Of a DNA stretch of 64,000 bases, positions 53,446 to 62,510 are shown piece after piece; the stretch's first letter is position 1, and each line of letters starts with the position of its first letter. Under the pieces are notes generated by a model, which did no database searches, was not told the DNA's origin, and saw only the letters and a list, made by a program, of their open reading frames with translations. This DNA comes from JBASEY01 sp049652745 (GTDB lineage Bacteria; CSSED10-310): the NCBI GenBank assembly GCA_049652745.1, contig JBASEY010000049.1, forward strand, positions 1 to 64,000, in the 5' to 3' direction. A program made the position numbers and the translations under genes.

Positions 53446-55029
53446 GTGAGAGCAATTAGCCCGTTTTTATGTATTACTATAGGCGTTGTCGCTTTGCTTG
53501 CGGGTGCGATTGGAGGCGTGTTTTTTCAATTGTTCCTGGCTGGTTCAAAATCCAGTAAAATGCTCTCTTCAGCAAAACGAGAATCCCAAGAACTGATTGA
53601 AAAAGCCGAAACAGACGCGCAAGTTATTCGACAGAACGCCGAAGTTGAAACCAAAGAAAATACGATACTGCAATTAAAAGAGCTGGATCGAGAAACACGA
53701 AAACGACATTCGGAATTGCAAAGGCTTGAAGACAGATTATTGAAGCGGGAAGAAATTCTTGCGGGGAAAGAAAATCTTTTCGACAAACGTGAGCGCACAT
53801 ATAACCATAAACTCAAAGAGCTTTCCAATCGTCAAAAAAGTATCGATAAGCTCGAAAAAAAGAGGCAGGACCTGATTCGTGAACAAGAGTCGGAGCTTTT
53901 ACGCGTTTCGGCGTTGTCACCGCAGCAGGCAAAAGAAATCATCATACAGCGTATGGAAGGTGAAGCCAGAAAAGATGCTGCCGCCCAAATAAAGAAAATT
54001 ATCGACGATGCGACAGATCAAGCCGAAATGAAAGCCAAAGAAATTATCGCTACGGCTATTCAACGTATGGCGTCGGATTTTGTCAGTGAAACGACGGTCA
54101 GTGTAGTCAACTTGCCGTCCGATGAGATGAAAGGTCGAATTATTGGGCGTGAGGGACGAAATATACGAGCTCTTGAAGCGGCTACAGGTGTCGATTTGAT
54201 TATCGATGATACTCCGGAAGCGGTGATTGTGTCGGCTCATGACCCCATACGCAGGGAAGTTGCGGCGACTGCCCTGAACCGACTTATCTCCGATGGACGC
54301 ATTCATCCCGCTCGCATCGAGGAGATTGTCGATAAAGCTCAGAAGGATATTGACAAGTCGATTCGTGAAGCGGGTGAGCAGGTTGCTTTCGAAGTGGGTG
54401 TTCAAGGATTGAAGCCTGAATTGATCCGATTGTTGGGCAGGCTGAAATATCGAACGAGTTATGGCCAAAATGTGTTGCAGCATTCCCGTGAAGTTGCTTT
54501 TATCGCCGGAATGATGGCTTCGGAGCTGGGAGTCAACACCAAACTTGCCAAGCGTGCAGGACTGCTGCACGATATCGGCAAAGCGGTCGACCATGAAATT
54601 GAGGGATCACATGCGCTCATCGGCGCCGAGATTGCTCAGAAATATAATGAACCAAGGGAAGTCGTCCGAGCTATGGCCGCTCACCATGGGGATGAGGCGC
54701 CTTCAACGATAGAAGCGGTATTGATCCAGGCGGCGGATGCATTGTCAGCGGCTCGGCCGGGAGCGCGACGTGAAATTTTGGAAACCTATCTAAAAAGACT
54801 GGAAAAACTTGAAGAAATATCGACTTCTTTCAAAGGCGTGGAAAAATCCTTTGCCGTGCAGGCAGGGAGGGAAATACGAATTATTGTTATACCTGAGGAC
54901 GTGTCGGATAATGAAATGGCTTTGATAGCTCGGGATATCGCCAAGCGGATCGAACAAGAACTGGAATACCCGGGAGAAATTAAGGTGACTGCTATTCGAG
55001 AATCCAGAGCGGTGGAATATGCAAGATGA
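53446..55029 (+). CDS. rny: ribonuclease Y
   Basis: Membrane-anchored endoribonuclease that starts mRNA decay. N-terminal membrane helix (about 5-27, CITIGVVALLAGAIGG), long coiled coil (about 35-200), KH domain (MKGRIIGREGRNIRALE, about 228-245) and HD domain (HSREVAF, LLHDIGKAVDHE, about 345-380). At 527 aa it is full length. The reported start is GTG, which abuts the ribosome site. The perfect anti-SD complement GGAGGTGA (53442-53449) would place initiation 5 nt further on, at an ATT (53455). The stop overlaps the dxs ATG (ATGA). Confidence 0.93.
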   Translation: MRAISPFLCITIGVVALLAGAIGGVFFQLFLAGSKSSKMLSSAKRESQELIEKAETDAQVIRQNAEVETKENTILQLKELDRETRKRHSELQRLEDRLLKREEILAGKENLFDKRERTYNHKLKELSNRQKSIDKLEKKRQDLIREQESELLRVSALSPQQAKEIIIQRMEGEARKDAAAQIKKIIDDATDQAEMKAKEIIATAIQRMASDFVSETTVSVVNLPSDEMKGRIIGREGRNIRALEAATGVDLIIDDTPEAVIVSAHDPIRREVAATALNRLISDGRIHPARIEEIVDKAQKDIDKSIREAGEQVAFEVGVQGLKPELIRLLGRLKYRTSYGQNVLQHSREVAFIAGMMASELGVNTKLAKRAGLLHDIGKAVDHEIEGSHALIGAEIAQKYNEPREVVRAMAAHHGDEAPSTIEAVLIQAADALSAARPGARREILETYLKRLEKLEEISTSFKGVEKSFAVQAGREIRIIVIPEDVSDNEMALIARDIAKRIEQELEYPGEIKVTAIRESRAVEYAR

Positions 55030-56996
55030 AAGATAGATCAAAATCATTCAATGGAAAAAATGTTTTACCTTATGTGCAGTCTCCGGTGGCGCTGCGGAGG
55101 CTCAATATCGATGCGCTGGCCAATCTTGCTGAAGAGATACGTGAGACGATCATTGAAACGGTTTCGAGAACGGGAGGCCATTTGGCTTCAAATCTTGGTG
55201 TTATCGAGTTGACATTGGCATTGCATTATGCGTTTGAAACGCCTGCCGATAAGCTCATCTGGGACGTTGGACATCAAGTTTACTGCCATAAAATCATAAC
55301 GGGCAGATGCGGTGAGTTTTGCAAAGGTCTGAGGCAATATAAAGGTTTGTCAGGTTTTCCAAAGAAATCTGAGAGTGAATATGATCATTATGATACGGGC
55401 CACGGAGGAACTTCGCTGTCGTTCGCGATAGGAATGGCTGAGGCCATAAAGCGTTCGGGTCAGGATAACTGGGTCATCCCAATCATCGGCGACGGCTCGA
55501 TGACCGCAGGAGTGGCTTTCGAAGCTATCAACCAAGGCGGCCACTTGAAACAAGAAAAACTGCTGATCATTCTCAATGACAATGAAATGTCAATATCACC
55601 AAATGTAGGAGCGTTGGCGCAATATATCAGCAGACGCATGGTCGGCCCGCGGGCGGCCAGTGTCAGACGCCATGTGAAGCAATTGCTTGCGTCTATTCCT
55701 CGGGCGGGAGATGAACTGATCAAGGTGGTGCAGAAACTTGAACGTTCGTTGAAGGATTTGATTCAACCGGGATTGTTTTTCGAAGAGTTGGGATATCAAT
55801 ATTTAGGGCCTTTTAACGGCCATGATTTAGCGACATTGGTGCAAGTTTTCCAAAATATTCAAAATATGCCGGGACCTTTTCTTGTGCATGTGCTGACGAA
55901 AAAAGGAAAGGGCTATCAACCGGCGGAAGAAGAACCGGAACGTTTTCACGGTGCTTCGGCATTTGATCGAAAAACAGGAAAATTCCATGAAAAAGCATCC
56001 GCGCCGTACTATACATCCGTGTTTGGAGACACTTTAGTTAGTCTGGCTGAAAAAGACGACAAAATTGTTGCGATTACGGCAGCTATGACGCTTGGCACCG
56101 GCCTGGATAAATTCGCTTCTCGGTTTCCGGATAGAATTTATGATGTCGGGATGGCCGAGCAGCATGCTGTCGCTTTTGCCGGAGGATTGGCCAATGCCGG
56201 CTTGCATCCGATAGTGGCCATTTACTCCACCTTTATGCAACGAGCTTATGACCAGGTGTTTCAGGATATATGCCTGCAAGACTTACCTGTCACGATGATT
56301 TTGGATCGAGCGGGCCTGGTCGGTGCCGACGGCCCGACACATCATGGAATTTATGACCTGTCATTTCTGCGCACCCTGCCCAACCTGGGAATTATCGCAC
56401 CTCGAGATGAATGTGAATTGAAGCGAGCCATTTTGTCCATATCCACCTTCAACAGGCCGGTAGTGATACGATATCCCAGAGGAACAGGCGTCGGAGTCGA
56501 TATGGAATGTGAGAAGTCTTTGCTGGAATGGGGGGTCGGCGAACGCCTTGTCGAGGGAAATGATATGACGGTAGTCGCCGTCGGCCCGCTGATCTATGAA
56601 GCGCTTGCCGTTTCTGAAAAGCTCCGAAATGAAGGAATAGAAGTGGAAGTTATCGATGCCCGATTTGTGAAACCTCTGGATTCCGATTTGATCAGACAGT
56701 CTGTTCGAAAAACAGGGGCGCTGATTACAATGGAAGAAAATACGATCGTCGGCGGTCTCGGGGCAGCGGTGATGGAGATGCTCGCCATATCCGGAGAATT
56801 ACCGAGACAGGTCGATTTGATCGGGATACCTGATGAATGGATATCCATGGGAACACAACAGGAACTTCACAATGAACTGGGTTTGACTGCCGGTGAATTG
56901 GAAAGACGCATTCGATTGATGTTGATGCGGCCGGAAAAAGAAGACCTGGTTACCGGTCAAACGGGTCAGGTGAGTGAATCTGATACGCGCGGATAA
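55026..56996 (+). CDS. dxs: 1-deoxy-D-xylulose-5-phosphate synthase
   Basis: First enzyme of the MEP isoprenoid pathway; a thiamine-diphosphate transketolase-like enzyme. HLASNLGVIELT, DVGHQVYCHKI, GDGSMTAGVAFEAIN (about 155-169), DNEMSISPNVGAL and the DRAGLVGADGPTHHG block of the pyrimidine domain are all present. At 656 aa it is normal. Coupled to rny upstream; its end overlaps tlyA by 23 nt. With the polyprenyl synthase convergent at 60.4 kb, isoprenoid supply is encoded at both ends of this region. Confidence 0.97.
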   Translation: MKDRSKSFNGKNVLPYVQSPVALRRLNIDALANLAEEIRETIIETVSRTGGHLASNLGVIELTLALHYAFETPADKLIWDVGHQVYCHKIITGRCGEFCKGLRQYKGLSGFPKKSESEYDHYDTGHGGTSLSFAIGMAEAIKRSGQDNWVIPIIGDGSMTAGVAFEAINQGGHLKQEKLLIILNDNEMSISPNVGALAQYISRRMVGPRAASVRRHVKQLLASIPRAGDELIKVVQKLERSLKDLIQPGLFFEELGYQYLGPFNGHDLATLVQVFQNIQNMPGPFLVHVLTKKGKGYQPAEEEPERFHGASAFDRKTGKFHEKASAPYYTSVFGDTLVSLAEKDDKIVAITAAMTLGTGLDKFASRFPDRIYDVGMAEQHAVAFAGGLANAGLHPIVAIYSTFMQRAYDQVFQDICLQDLPVTMILDRAGLVGADGPTHHGIYDLSFLRTLPNLGIIAPRDECELKRAILSISTFNRPVVIRYPRGTGVGVDMECEKSLLEWGVGERLVEGNDMTVVAVGPLIYEALAVSEKLRNEGIEVEVIDARFVKPLDSDLIRQSVRKTGALITMEENTIVGGLGAAVMEMLAISGELPRQVDLIGIPDEWISMGTQQELHNELGLTAGELERRIRLMLMRPEKEDLVTGQTGQVSESDTRG

Positions 56997-57768
56997 ACTG
57001 CTGATGGATCGCGGAATTGCCGAGAGTCGAACGGCAGCCGCTGAATTGATACGCCGCGGAATGGTTTGCATCGACGGCAAGCCGATTGCCAAACCGGCGA
57101 CGATGGTGTTTCAAAAAGGTTTGATACAGGTACAAGATGATGCTCCGAAATGGGTCAGCCGTGGCGCTTTGAAGCTCGATCATGCTCTGAGCGTATTCGG
57201 GATCGATTGTTCCGGTATCATCGCTTTGGATTGCGGCGCATCCACCGGAGGATTTACAGAATGCCTTCTTAGGAGAGGCGCGGCAAAGGTTTATGCAGTG
57301 GATGTCGGGTACGGGCAGATACATTGGTCCCTGCGACGTGACACCCGGGTTAAACTTCTTGAAAAAACCAACCTTCGAACGGTGCCGGTCGACGTTTTCG
57401 ACGAACCATTCGACCTGGCGGCACTGGATTTGTCATTTATTTCATTGAAACTTGTGTTGGAGAAAGTTAGAGACCTTTTAGCGACATCCGGTGAAATAGT
57501 CGCACTGGTCAAACCACAATTCGAGGCTGGAAAAGAAAGGGTTGGACGAGGAGGTGTCATTCGGGATGCTGAAGTGCACCGGCAGGTATTGAAAGACCTG
57601 GCGCTCTGGTGCGCGGCGCACGCTTTGAAGCTGCTGAATGTGACAGCTTCACCGATAACCGGGCCGAAAGGAAACCGAGAGTTTTTATTTTATTTAAAAC
57701 CCGGTGTCGAGGATATGGGCAGGGAATATGACGAATGGATAAAAAGGGCTGTGTATCATGAAGCATAA
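56974..57768 (+). CDS. tlyA: TlyA-family rRNA 2'-O-methyltransferase
   Basis: 264 aa. The N-terminal S4 RNA-binding domain (ADKLLMDRGIAESRTAAAELIRRGMVCIDG, about 6-35) is followed by an FtsJ-type methyltransferase (ALDCGASTGGFTECLLRRGAAKVYAVDVG, about 86-114; later SFISLKLVLEKVR and VKPQFEAGKERVGRGGV). TlyA methylates ribosomal RNA at the subunit interface in mycobacteria; the site here is inferred only. GTG start inside the dxs end; it overlaps nadK by 11 nt. Confidence 0.92.
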   Translation: MNLIRADKLLMDRGIAESRTAAAELIRRGMVCIDGKPIAKPATMVFQKGLIQVQDDAPKWVSRGALKLDHALSVFGIDCSGIIALDCGASTGGFTECLLRRGAAKVYAVDVGYGQIHWSLRRDTRVKLLEKTNLRTVPVDVFDEPFDLAALDLSFISLKLVLEKVRDLLATSGEIVALVKPQFEAGKERVGRGGVIRDAEVHRQVLKDLALWCAAHALKLLNVTASPITGPKGNREFLFYLKPGVEDMGREYDEWIKRAVYHEA

Positions 57769-58636
57769 AGAAATTCGAACAGTGGCTCTGTTTATAAAAC
57801 CGGGAAAAAAAGAAACGCGAATCCTTGGTAAAGAAATCATGGATTGGCTGAAAAATAAGAAAATCCAGGTCCTGGCAAGCCCTGTGGTTTTTGATGAACT
57901 GAATACCAAAGCCGACGGAATTGTTACAGAGCCGGAATATGATTTCACCGATGTCGATCTGGCTTTGGTTTTAGGAGGTGACGGTACTATCTTATGGGTG
58001 GCGCGGCGGGTTGCGCCGTTCAATGTTCCGGTGCTTTCGTTCAATATGGGCGACTTGGGATTTCTGGCTGCGTATTCGGTTGATGATGTATATAGCAAGC
58101 TTGAAAAAACATTGGGCGGCGATTACAGCGTCGAAGAACGTATGATGTTGACAGCAGAACACTACAGAGATGATGCGCTTTTGCATACGTACAGCGCTTT
58201 GAACGATGTTGCCGTGAACAAACTTCTGAATCCTCGATTGATCAAATTGGAAATGTGCGTCAATGAGACACTGATCAATACCTATCAGTGTGACGGCCTG
58301 ATCGTATCGACACCGACCGGCTCGACGGCGTACTCGCTGTCTGCGGGAGGGCCGATCATGATCCCTTATATTCATGCGGTTGTCGTGACCCCAATATGTC
58401 CTCATATGTTGACGAATCGACCCATTGTTCTGTGCAGCAGCGATATCATCTCGATCCGGCAAATTTCAGAAGATCGAAAAGTTTTTCTGATTATCGACGG
58501 CCAAACCGGAAGCGCCATGAATCACGACGATGTAGTCGTGATCCGAGAGGCTCCTTTCAAAGCACGGGTTATCACAAACCCGGATGCCCCGTTCTTTCAC
58601 GTTCTCCGTCATAAACTCGCTTGGGGGAAACGCTGA
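57758..58636 (+). CDS. nadK: NAD kinase
   Basis: Makes NADP from NAD. The fold signature LVLGGDGTILWVARR (GGDGT about 73-77) and the ALNDVAVNK segment (about 148-156) are present, as is STPTGSTAYSLSAGGPI (about 189-205). At 292 aa it is full length. Overlaps tlyA upstream; its stop is 2 nt before the recN ATG. The tlyA-nadK-recN order is common in bacteria. Confidence 0.96.
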   Translation: MKHKEIRTVALFIKPGKKETRILGKEIMDWLKNKKIQVLASPVVFDELNTKADGIVTEPEYDFTDVDLALVLGGDGTILWVARRVAPFNVPVLSFNMGDLGFLAAYSVDDVYSKLEKTLGGDYSVEERMMLTAEHYRDDALLHTYSALNDVAVNKLLNPRLIKLEMCVNETLINTYQCDGLIVSTPTGSTAYSLSAGGPIMIPYIHAVVVTPICPHMLTNRPIVLCSSDIISIRQISEDRKVFLIIDGQTGSAMNHDDVVVIREAPFKARVITNPDAPFFHVLRHKLAWGKR

Positions 58637-58638
58637 GA

Positions 58639-60360
58639 ATGTTGAATCGATTATCGATAGAAAATCTTGCGCTGATCACGGATCTGGAACTGCTCTTTCA
58701 GCCGGGGTTGACTGTCATTACCGGGGAAACCGGTGCGGGAAAATCGATTCTCGTACAAGCTGTAGAAGCCTTACTCGGCAAACCGATGCACACAGAAACC
58801 GTCCAGACGGGATTCATGGTCGCACGTGTCGAAGGCTTCTTCGATATGCCTCAGGAACTGCTGACACATCCGAATTTTATGACGTTACAGCTCAACATCG
58901 AACCCGATCAGGAACTTAGATTGATACGTGAAATATACCGGAAGGGAAGAGATCGCTTTTTAATTAACGATCAAATCGTTAAAAAAATGGATTTTCAGTG
59001 GATCGGTGAGCAACTGCTCGATGTCAATTCTCAGCATTCCCACCAGTTTTTACTGCAATCGAAAAACCATTTGAATTTATTTGACAAGGCGCTCAATGTG
59101 CCTGAAAAGTCGGCCGAAACACGTTTGGCGTGGGATCGATGGCAGCAGGCTTCTTCGGCATGTTTGTCCGAGCGGCAAAAACTCGATGATATGGAAAAAC
59201 ATCGTGATTTGATGGAATATCAGTTGAAAGAAATTAACGAAGTCGGATTGCGGCCCGGAGAAAAACAGGAATTGGCGGAAGAACGAGAGAGGCTGCGATA
59301 TGCTGAAGAAGTACGTGTGACTCTTGCCGAGGCGCTGGCTGTTTTGGATATCGGATCCTCACCTGTTACGGACTCGCTTGCCGCTGTTGCCAGATTGGTT
59401 CAAAAAGCCGCAGATCGGGACACGGCTTTGACCGAATTGGCAGGTCGCTGTGAATCGTTGAGCCTTCTGGCCCGGGATGTCAGTGACGAGATTCAGCGAC
59501 TTTTGAATCGAATCGTTGTTTCGCCCGAACGATTGAATACGGTTTCCGACAGGCTTTATGTCATACGCCAACTGGAGAGCAAATATAAAAACACTGTAGA
59601 AGGTATTCTGGAATACCGCGATGCTATCGAGGAGCGGTTAAAAGGGTTTTTCAGCAGTAAAAGTGTTGTCCAAGATTTAGAAATGAGGTGTCGGCAGGCA
59701 AGAGAAGCGTATATTCGGGCTGACATGGAATTATCGCGATTCAGAAAATCGATGATTTCAGACACCTGTGGTCGGCTGGAGCGATCTTTGAACGAATTGG
59801 GAATGCGTCATGCCAAGTTCGATATACAGATGGAACCTGAATGGAAGGTTGATGAAGCTTCTGATCCCGCAATCGTTCCGGACAGATGCACGCCTGCCGG
59901 AACGGATCGCATGGAGTTTCGGATGTCGGCCAATCCTGGTGTGCCTTTAAAACCTTTGTCCATGATAGCCAGCGGCGGCGAGTTGAGCCGGATTATGCTG
60001 GCGTTGAAGCAGCATCTGATTGAGACAGATAATCACAGAACGATGGTTTTCGATGAGATCGATACGGGAATTGGGGGAGATATCGCGAATGCCGTTGGAG
60101 AGAAATTACGGTTGTTATCTCAAAACAATCAGATCTTCTGTATAACCCATCTTCCTCAGATCGCCGTTCAGGGGTGTGAGCATTTCCGGGTTGAGAAGCT
60201 GACGGTTGACGGCATGACACAAATTGTTATCGATAATTTGAAACCGGCCGACAGGGTCAAGGAGATCGCTCGGATGTTGGGCGATTCGGATGACGAAGGC
60301 GCTTTGCGTCATGCAGAGAGCATGCTGTCTGTAGCGAACTCCCGGAATGACGAATTGTAA
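58639..60360 (+). CDS. recN: DNA repair protein RecN
   Basis: 573 aa. SMC-like ATPase for double-strand-break repair. Walker A GETGAGKS (about 31-38), Q-loop and a long coiled-coil middle, then signature IASGGELSRIMLALK and Walker B VFDEIDTGIGGDIA, followed by FCITHLPQIA. ATG chosen 2 nt after nadK; an in-frame TTG at 58621 adds six residues. Last gene of the plus-strand operon, with a short convergent gap to the polyprenyl synthase. Confidence 0.95.
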   Translation: MLNRLSIENLALITDLELLFQPGLTVITGETGAGKSILVQAVEALLGKPMHTETVQTGFMVARVEGFFDMPQELLTHPNFMTLQLNIEPDQELRLIREIYRKGRDRFLINDQIVKKMDFQWIGEQLLDVNSQHSHQFLLQSKNHLNLFDKALNVPEKSAETRLAWDRWQQASSACLSERQKLDDMEKHRDLMEYQLKEINEVGLRPGEKQELAEERERLRYAEEVRVTLAEALAVLDIGSSPVTDSLAAVARLVQKAADRDTALTELAGRCESLSLLARDVSDEIQRLLNRIVVSPERLNTVSDRLYVIRQLESKYKNTVEGILEYRDAIEERLKGFFSSKSVVQDLEMRCRQAREAYIRADMELSRFRKSMISDTCGRLERSLNELGMRHAKFDIQMEPEWKVDEASDPAIVPDRCTPAGTDRMEFRMSANPGVPLKPLSMIASGGELSRIMLALKQHLIETDNHRTMVFDEIDTGIGGDIANAVGEKLRLLSQNNQIFCITHLPQIAVQGCEHFRVEKLTVDGMTQIVIDNLKPADRVKEIARMLGDSDDEGALRHAESMLSVANSRNDEL

Positions 60361-60366
60361 ACGTGT

Positions 60367-61464
60367 TTATTTTTTACGCGTAATGGTGAATGTAGCGATA
60401 TCGGCCAACAGATTTCTATAGTGTGTTTCGGGAAGGGTCATCAGAGCTTCCAAGGCTAGATCGATATGTTGCGAAGCCAGTCTTTCGGTTTGATCCAGTG
60501 CCCCGGTAGATATCACGAGTGACCGCATTTCCAAGGCTTCATCTTCTTTTAGATCAGTTTTGCCCAAGAGAGTTTCTATACGTTTTTTTTCGTTCGGCGA
60601 GGCATTTTCCCATGCCGTTTTAACGGCCAAAGTCCGTTTTCCTTCTTTAAAATCCGAGCCGATCGGCTTGCCGAGAGTCTGTTCATTGCCGGTTATTCCC
60701 AGGATATCATCTTTGAGTTGGAAAGCTATGCCGAGATTGTTGCCGTATGTTTTGAGAGCTTGAATATAGGGGTGTGTCGGATTGGGGGTGCCAAGGGCGA
60801 CAAGACCACCTGAGACCACAGAGAATGTCAGCAGGGCTCCTGTTTTTCTTTCCAGCATCAGTAGAATTTCTTCTCGAGTTATTTTATTGAGGGGGATACC
60901 GGTTTGAAAAATGTCGTCAACTTCGCCGGATAACAGCGCCACAAGAACTTTGCCTTCGAGTTCACCGATCAGGTATAGAGCCAGTTCCGGTGGAAGCCGA
61001 CCGCTCCGGCCGGCATAGGACAGAATATCCATGGCCATTGCGTGCTGGGCATCGCCGATCAGCAGTGCCATAGACAAGCCCAGATGGTCGGGAGTCATAG
61101 CGGGATTGTGGTCTTGCCAATCCAGGTATTCCATGCGTATGGCGGCGTGTATCGACGGGCCTCCTCGGCGTGTTTCGTCCCGGTCGATGATGTCATCGTG
61201 AACCAGCGTCCAGGTGTGGGTCATTTCAATTGCAATGCCCACATCGATCGCGTGTTCAGGTTCACCTCCCAGTGCGCCGCAGGCCAGACATGTCATGGCT
61301 GGTCGCATGTTTTTACCGCCGCGAATCACATAGTCCAAAAGGCGGTCTTTTATAAGGCCTTTACCCAGTTGCTGAAGAAAAGGCGCGTGAAGCAGGCTGA
61401 AACGTATCTGAGCGCCGACAGCTTCAAGAAATGAATTCAAACCAGGGCGGTTTTTCGAATTCAT
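60367..61464 (-). CDS. polyprenyl (trans-isoprenyl) diphosphate synthase
   Basis: 365 aa. First Asp-rich motif LVHDDIIDRDETRRGG (Asp90-Asp91, Asp94) and second FQLKDDILGITG, with HTWTLVHDD context. The chain-length region before the first motif is bulky, which does not by itself fix product length. Supplies precursor for quinones, carotenoids or undecaprenyl-type carriers. Its start overlaps the upstream proteasome-like gene by 4 nt (ATGA), so it is coupled to it. Convergent with recN. Confidence 0.9.
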   Translation of the reverse strand: MNSKNRPGLNSFLEAVGAQIRFSLLHAPFLQQLGKGLIKDRLLDYVIRGGKNMRPAMTCLACGALGGEPEHAIDVGIAIEMTHTWTLVHDDIIDRDETRRGGPSIHAAIRMEYLDWQDHNPAMTPDHLGLSMALLIGDAQHAMAMDILSYAGRSGRLPPELALYLIGELEGKVLVALLSGEVDDIFQTGIPLNKITREEILLMLERKTGALLTFSVVSGGLVALGTPNPTHPYIQALKTYGNNLGIAFQLKDDILGITGNEQTLGKPIGSDFKEGKRTLAVKTAWENASPNEKKRIETLLGKTDLKEDEALEMRSLVISTGALDQTERLASQHIDLALEALMTLPETHYRNLLADIATFTITRKK

Positions 61465-62510
61465 AGGTTCATGGGTTGATCGGGGTAATCACGTAAATAA
61501 TCGAACATGCTGTCGGGATGTTTGGATACTTTCCATAGTTCACGATCGATGGTTTCCCAGGCTGCGCCGCCCCACAGCAGCGCTTCGACCATTTCCATCG
61601 CTTTCAGCTTGTCCAGATATCGGCCTTCATAACACCGTACGATCTCAGACACCAGTTTCGATCTGTCGTCGTTGATTTGAACCAGGCGCTCAGTATGGGG
61701 CTTTCTACCGTCGATCAGCATGATGTTCAAGTAGCCTTCACAACCGATGTTGTGCCTGGTGGCGATATTGACGGCGTGAACCATTTCGAAAATACCCTCG
61801 ACGGGATGAATGGCGCTGCGCCGCTCCGGCATGGTTTTGCGATTGCTGAACTCCGTCATATGTACGGATGCCATATCGCGGCCCGATCCATCAGTCAAAA
61901 ATATTTCTTGTACCGGCCAATACCCAAATTCAATCATTGATAGGGTGTAGATTTGAAATCCTTTACGCGGTTCGTATCCGGCGATGATTCCGGCATTCAG
62001 AAAGACCGACGTCATTTCACCGCTTCGGCCTTTCCATGTGATGCTGTCATGGATTGCGGAGATGGTTTCTGTATCTTTGATATCGATCTGTTTGCCTTGT
62101 TTTTTATAGTATCCTCGGCAGAAATCATTGACGCTGAAGCCATATCGGCCTTCGATAGTCTGGTTGATATGACCGCGCTTCAATTCGGTTTGAGCTTCAA
62201 ACGCCCATTTCGCCAATTCTTCAATAGTAGCGAGTTCTTTCGGGGCTTCTCCCGTTTTTTTCAATTGTTTGTCATATTCCTGCCGCACTCGTTTTCTGAT
62301 ATTGAATTTCAATTCATCACCGATTGTCGATGTTCCGGTATTACCATAGCAGGCAACCATACCAGTTGATTCGACGACGTCTTCCGGAATGACGGATTTA
62401 ATTTTATCCGCTGAGTTTATAATCATGTTTTCCGGGTTCCAGCCACGCTGTTCATCACATACCAATGCACCGGAATATTTATCGAAGCGGATGGCATTTA
62501 TCGATGTCAT
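61461..62510 (-). CDS. putative Ntn-hydrolase, proteasome beta/HslV-like (active-type subunit)
   Basis: 349 aa. Met is followed by Thr-Ser (Thr2), then a strand INAIRFDKYSGALVCDE with Asp19, and SADKIKSVIPEDV with Lys36. This mirrors the Thr1/Asp17/Lys33 set and the following 'DKI..I' stretch of 20S beta and HslV subunits, with a spacing longer by one or two residues. CYGNTGTSTIGDE follows, like the Gly-rich segment after the lysine. The protein is longer than 20S subunits (about 200-250 aa), with an extra C-terminal half (NIMLIDGRKPHTERL, MEMVEALLWGGAAWETI). AAGGAG site 8 nt upstream. Overlaps the paralogue (ATGA) and the polyprenyl synthase. Fold and activity are inferred from motifs, not from a search. 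Confidence 0.6.
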   Translation of the reverse strand: MTSINAIRFDKYSGALVCDEQRGWNPENMIINSADKIKSVIPEDVVESTGMVACYGNTGTSTIGDELKFNIRKRVRQEYDKQLKKTGEAPKELATIEELAKWAFEAQTELKRGHINQTIEGRYGFSVNDFCRGYYKKQGKQIDIKDTETISAIHDSITWKGRSGEMTSVFLNAGIIAGYEPRKGFQIYTLSMIEFGYWPVQEIFLTDGSGRDMASVHMTEFSNRKTMPERRSAIHPVEGIFEMVHAVNIATRHNIGCEGYLNIMLIDGRKPHTERLVQINDDRSKLVSEIVRCYEGRYLDKLKAMEMVEALLWGGAAWETIDRELWKVSKHPDSMFDYLRDYPDQPMNL

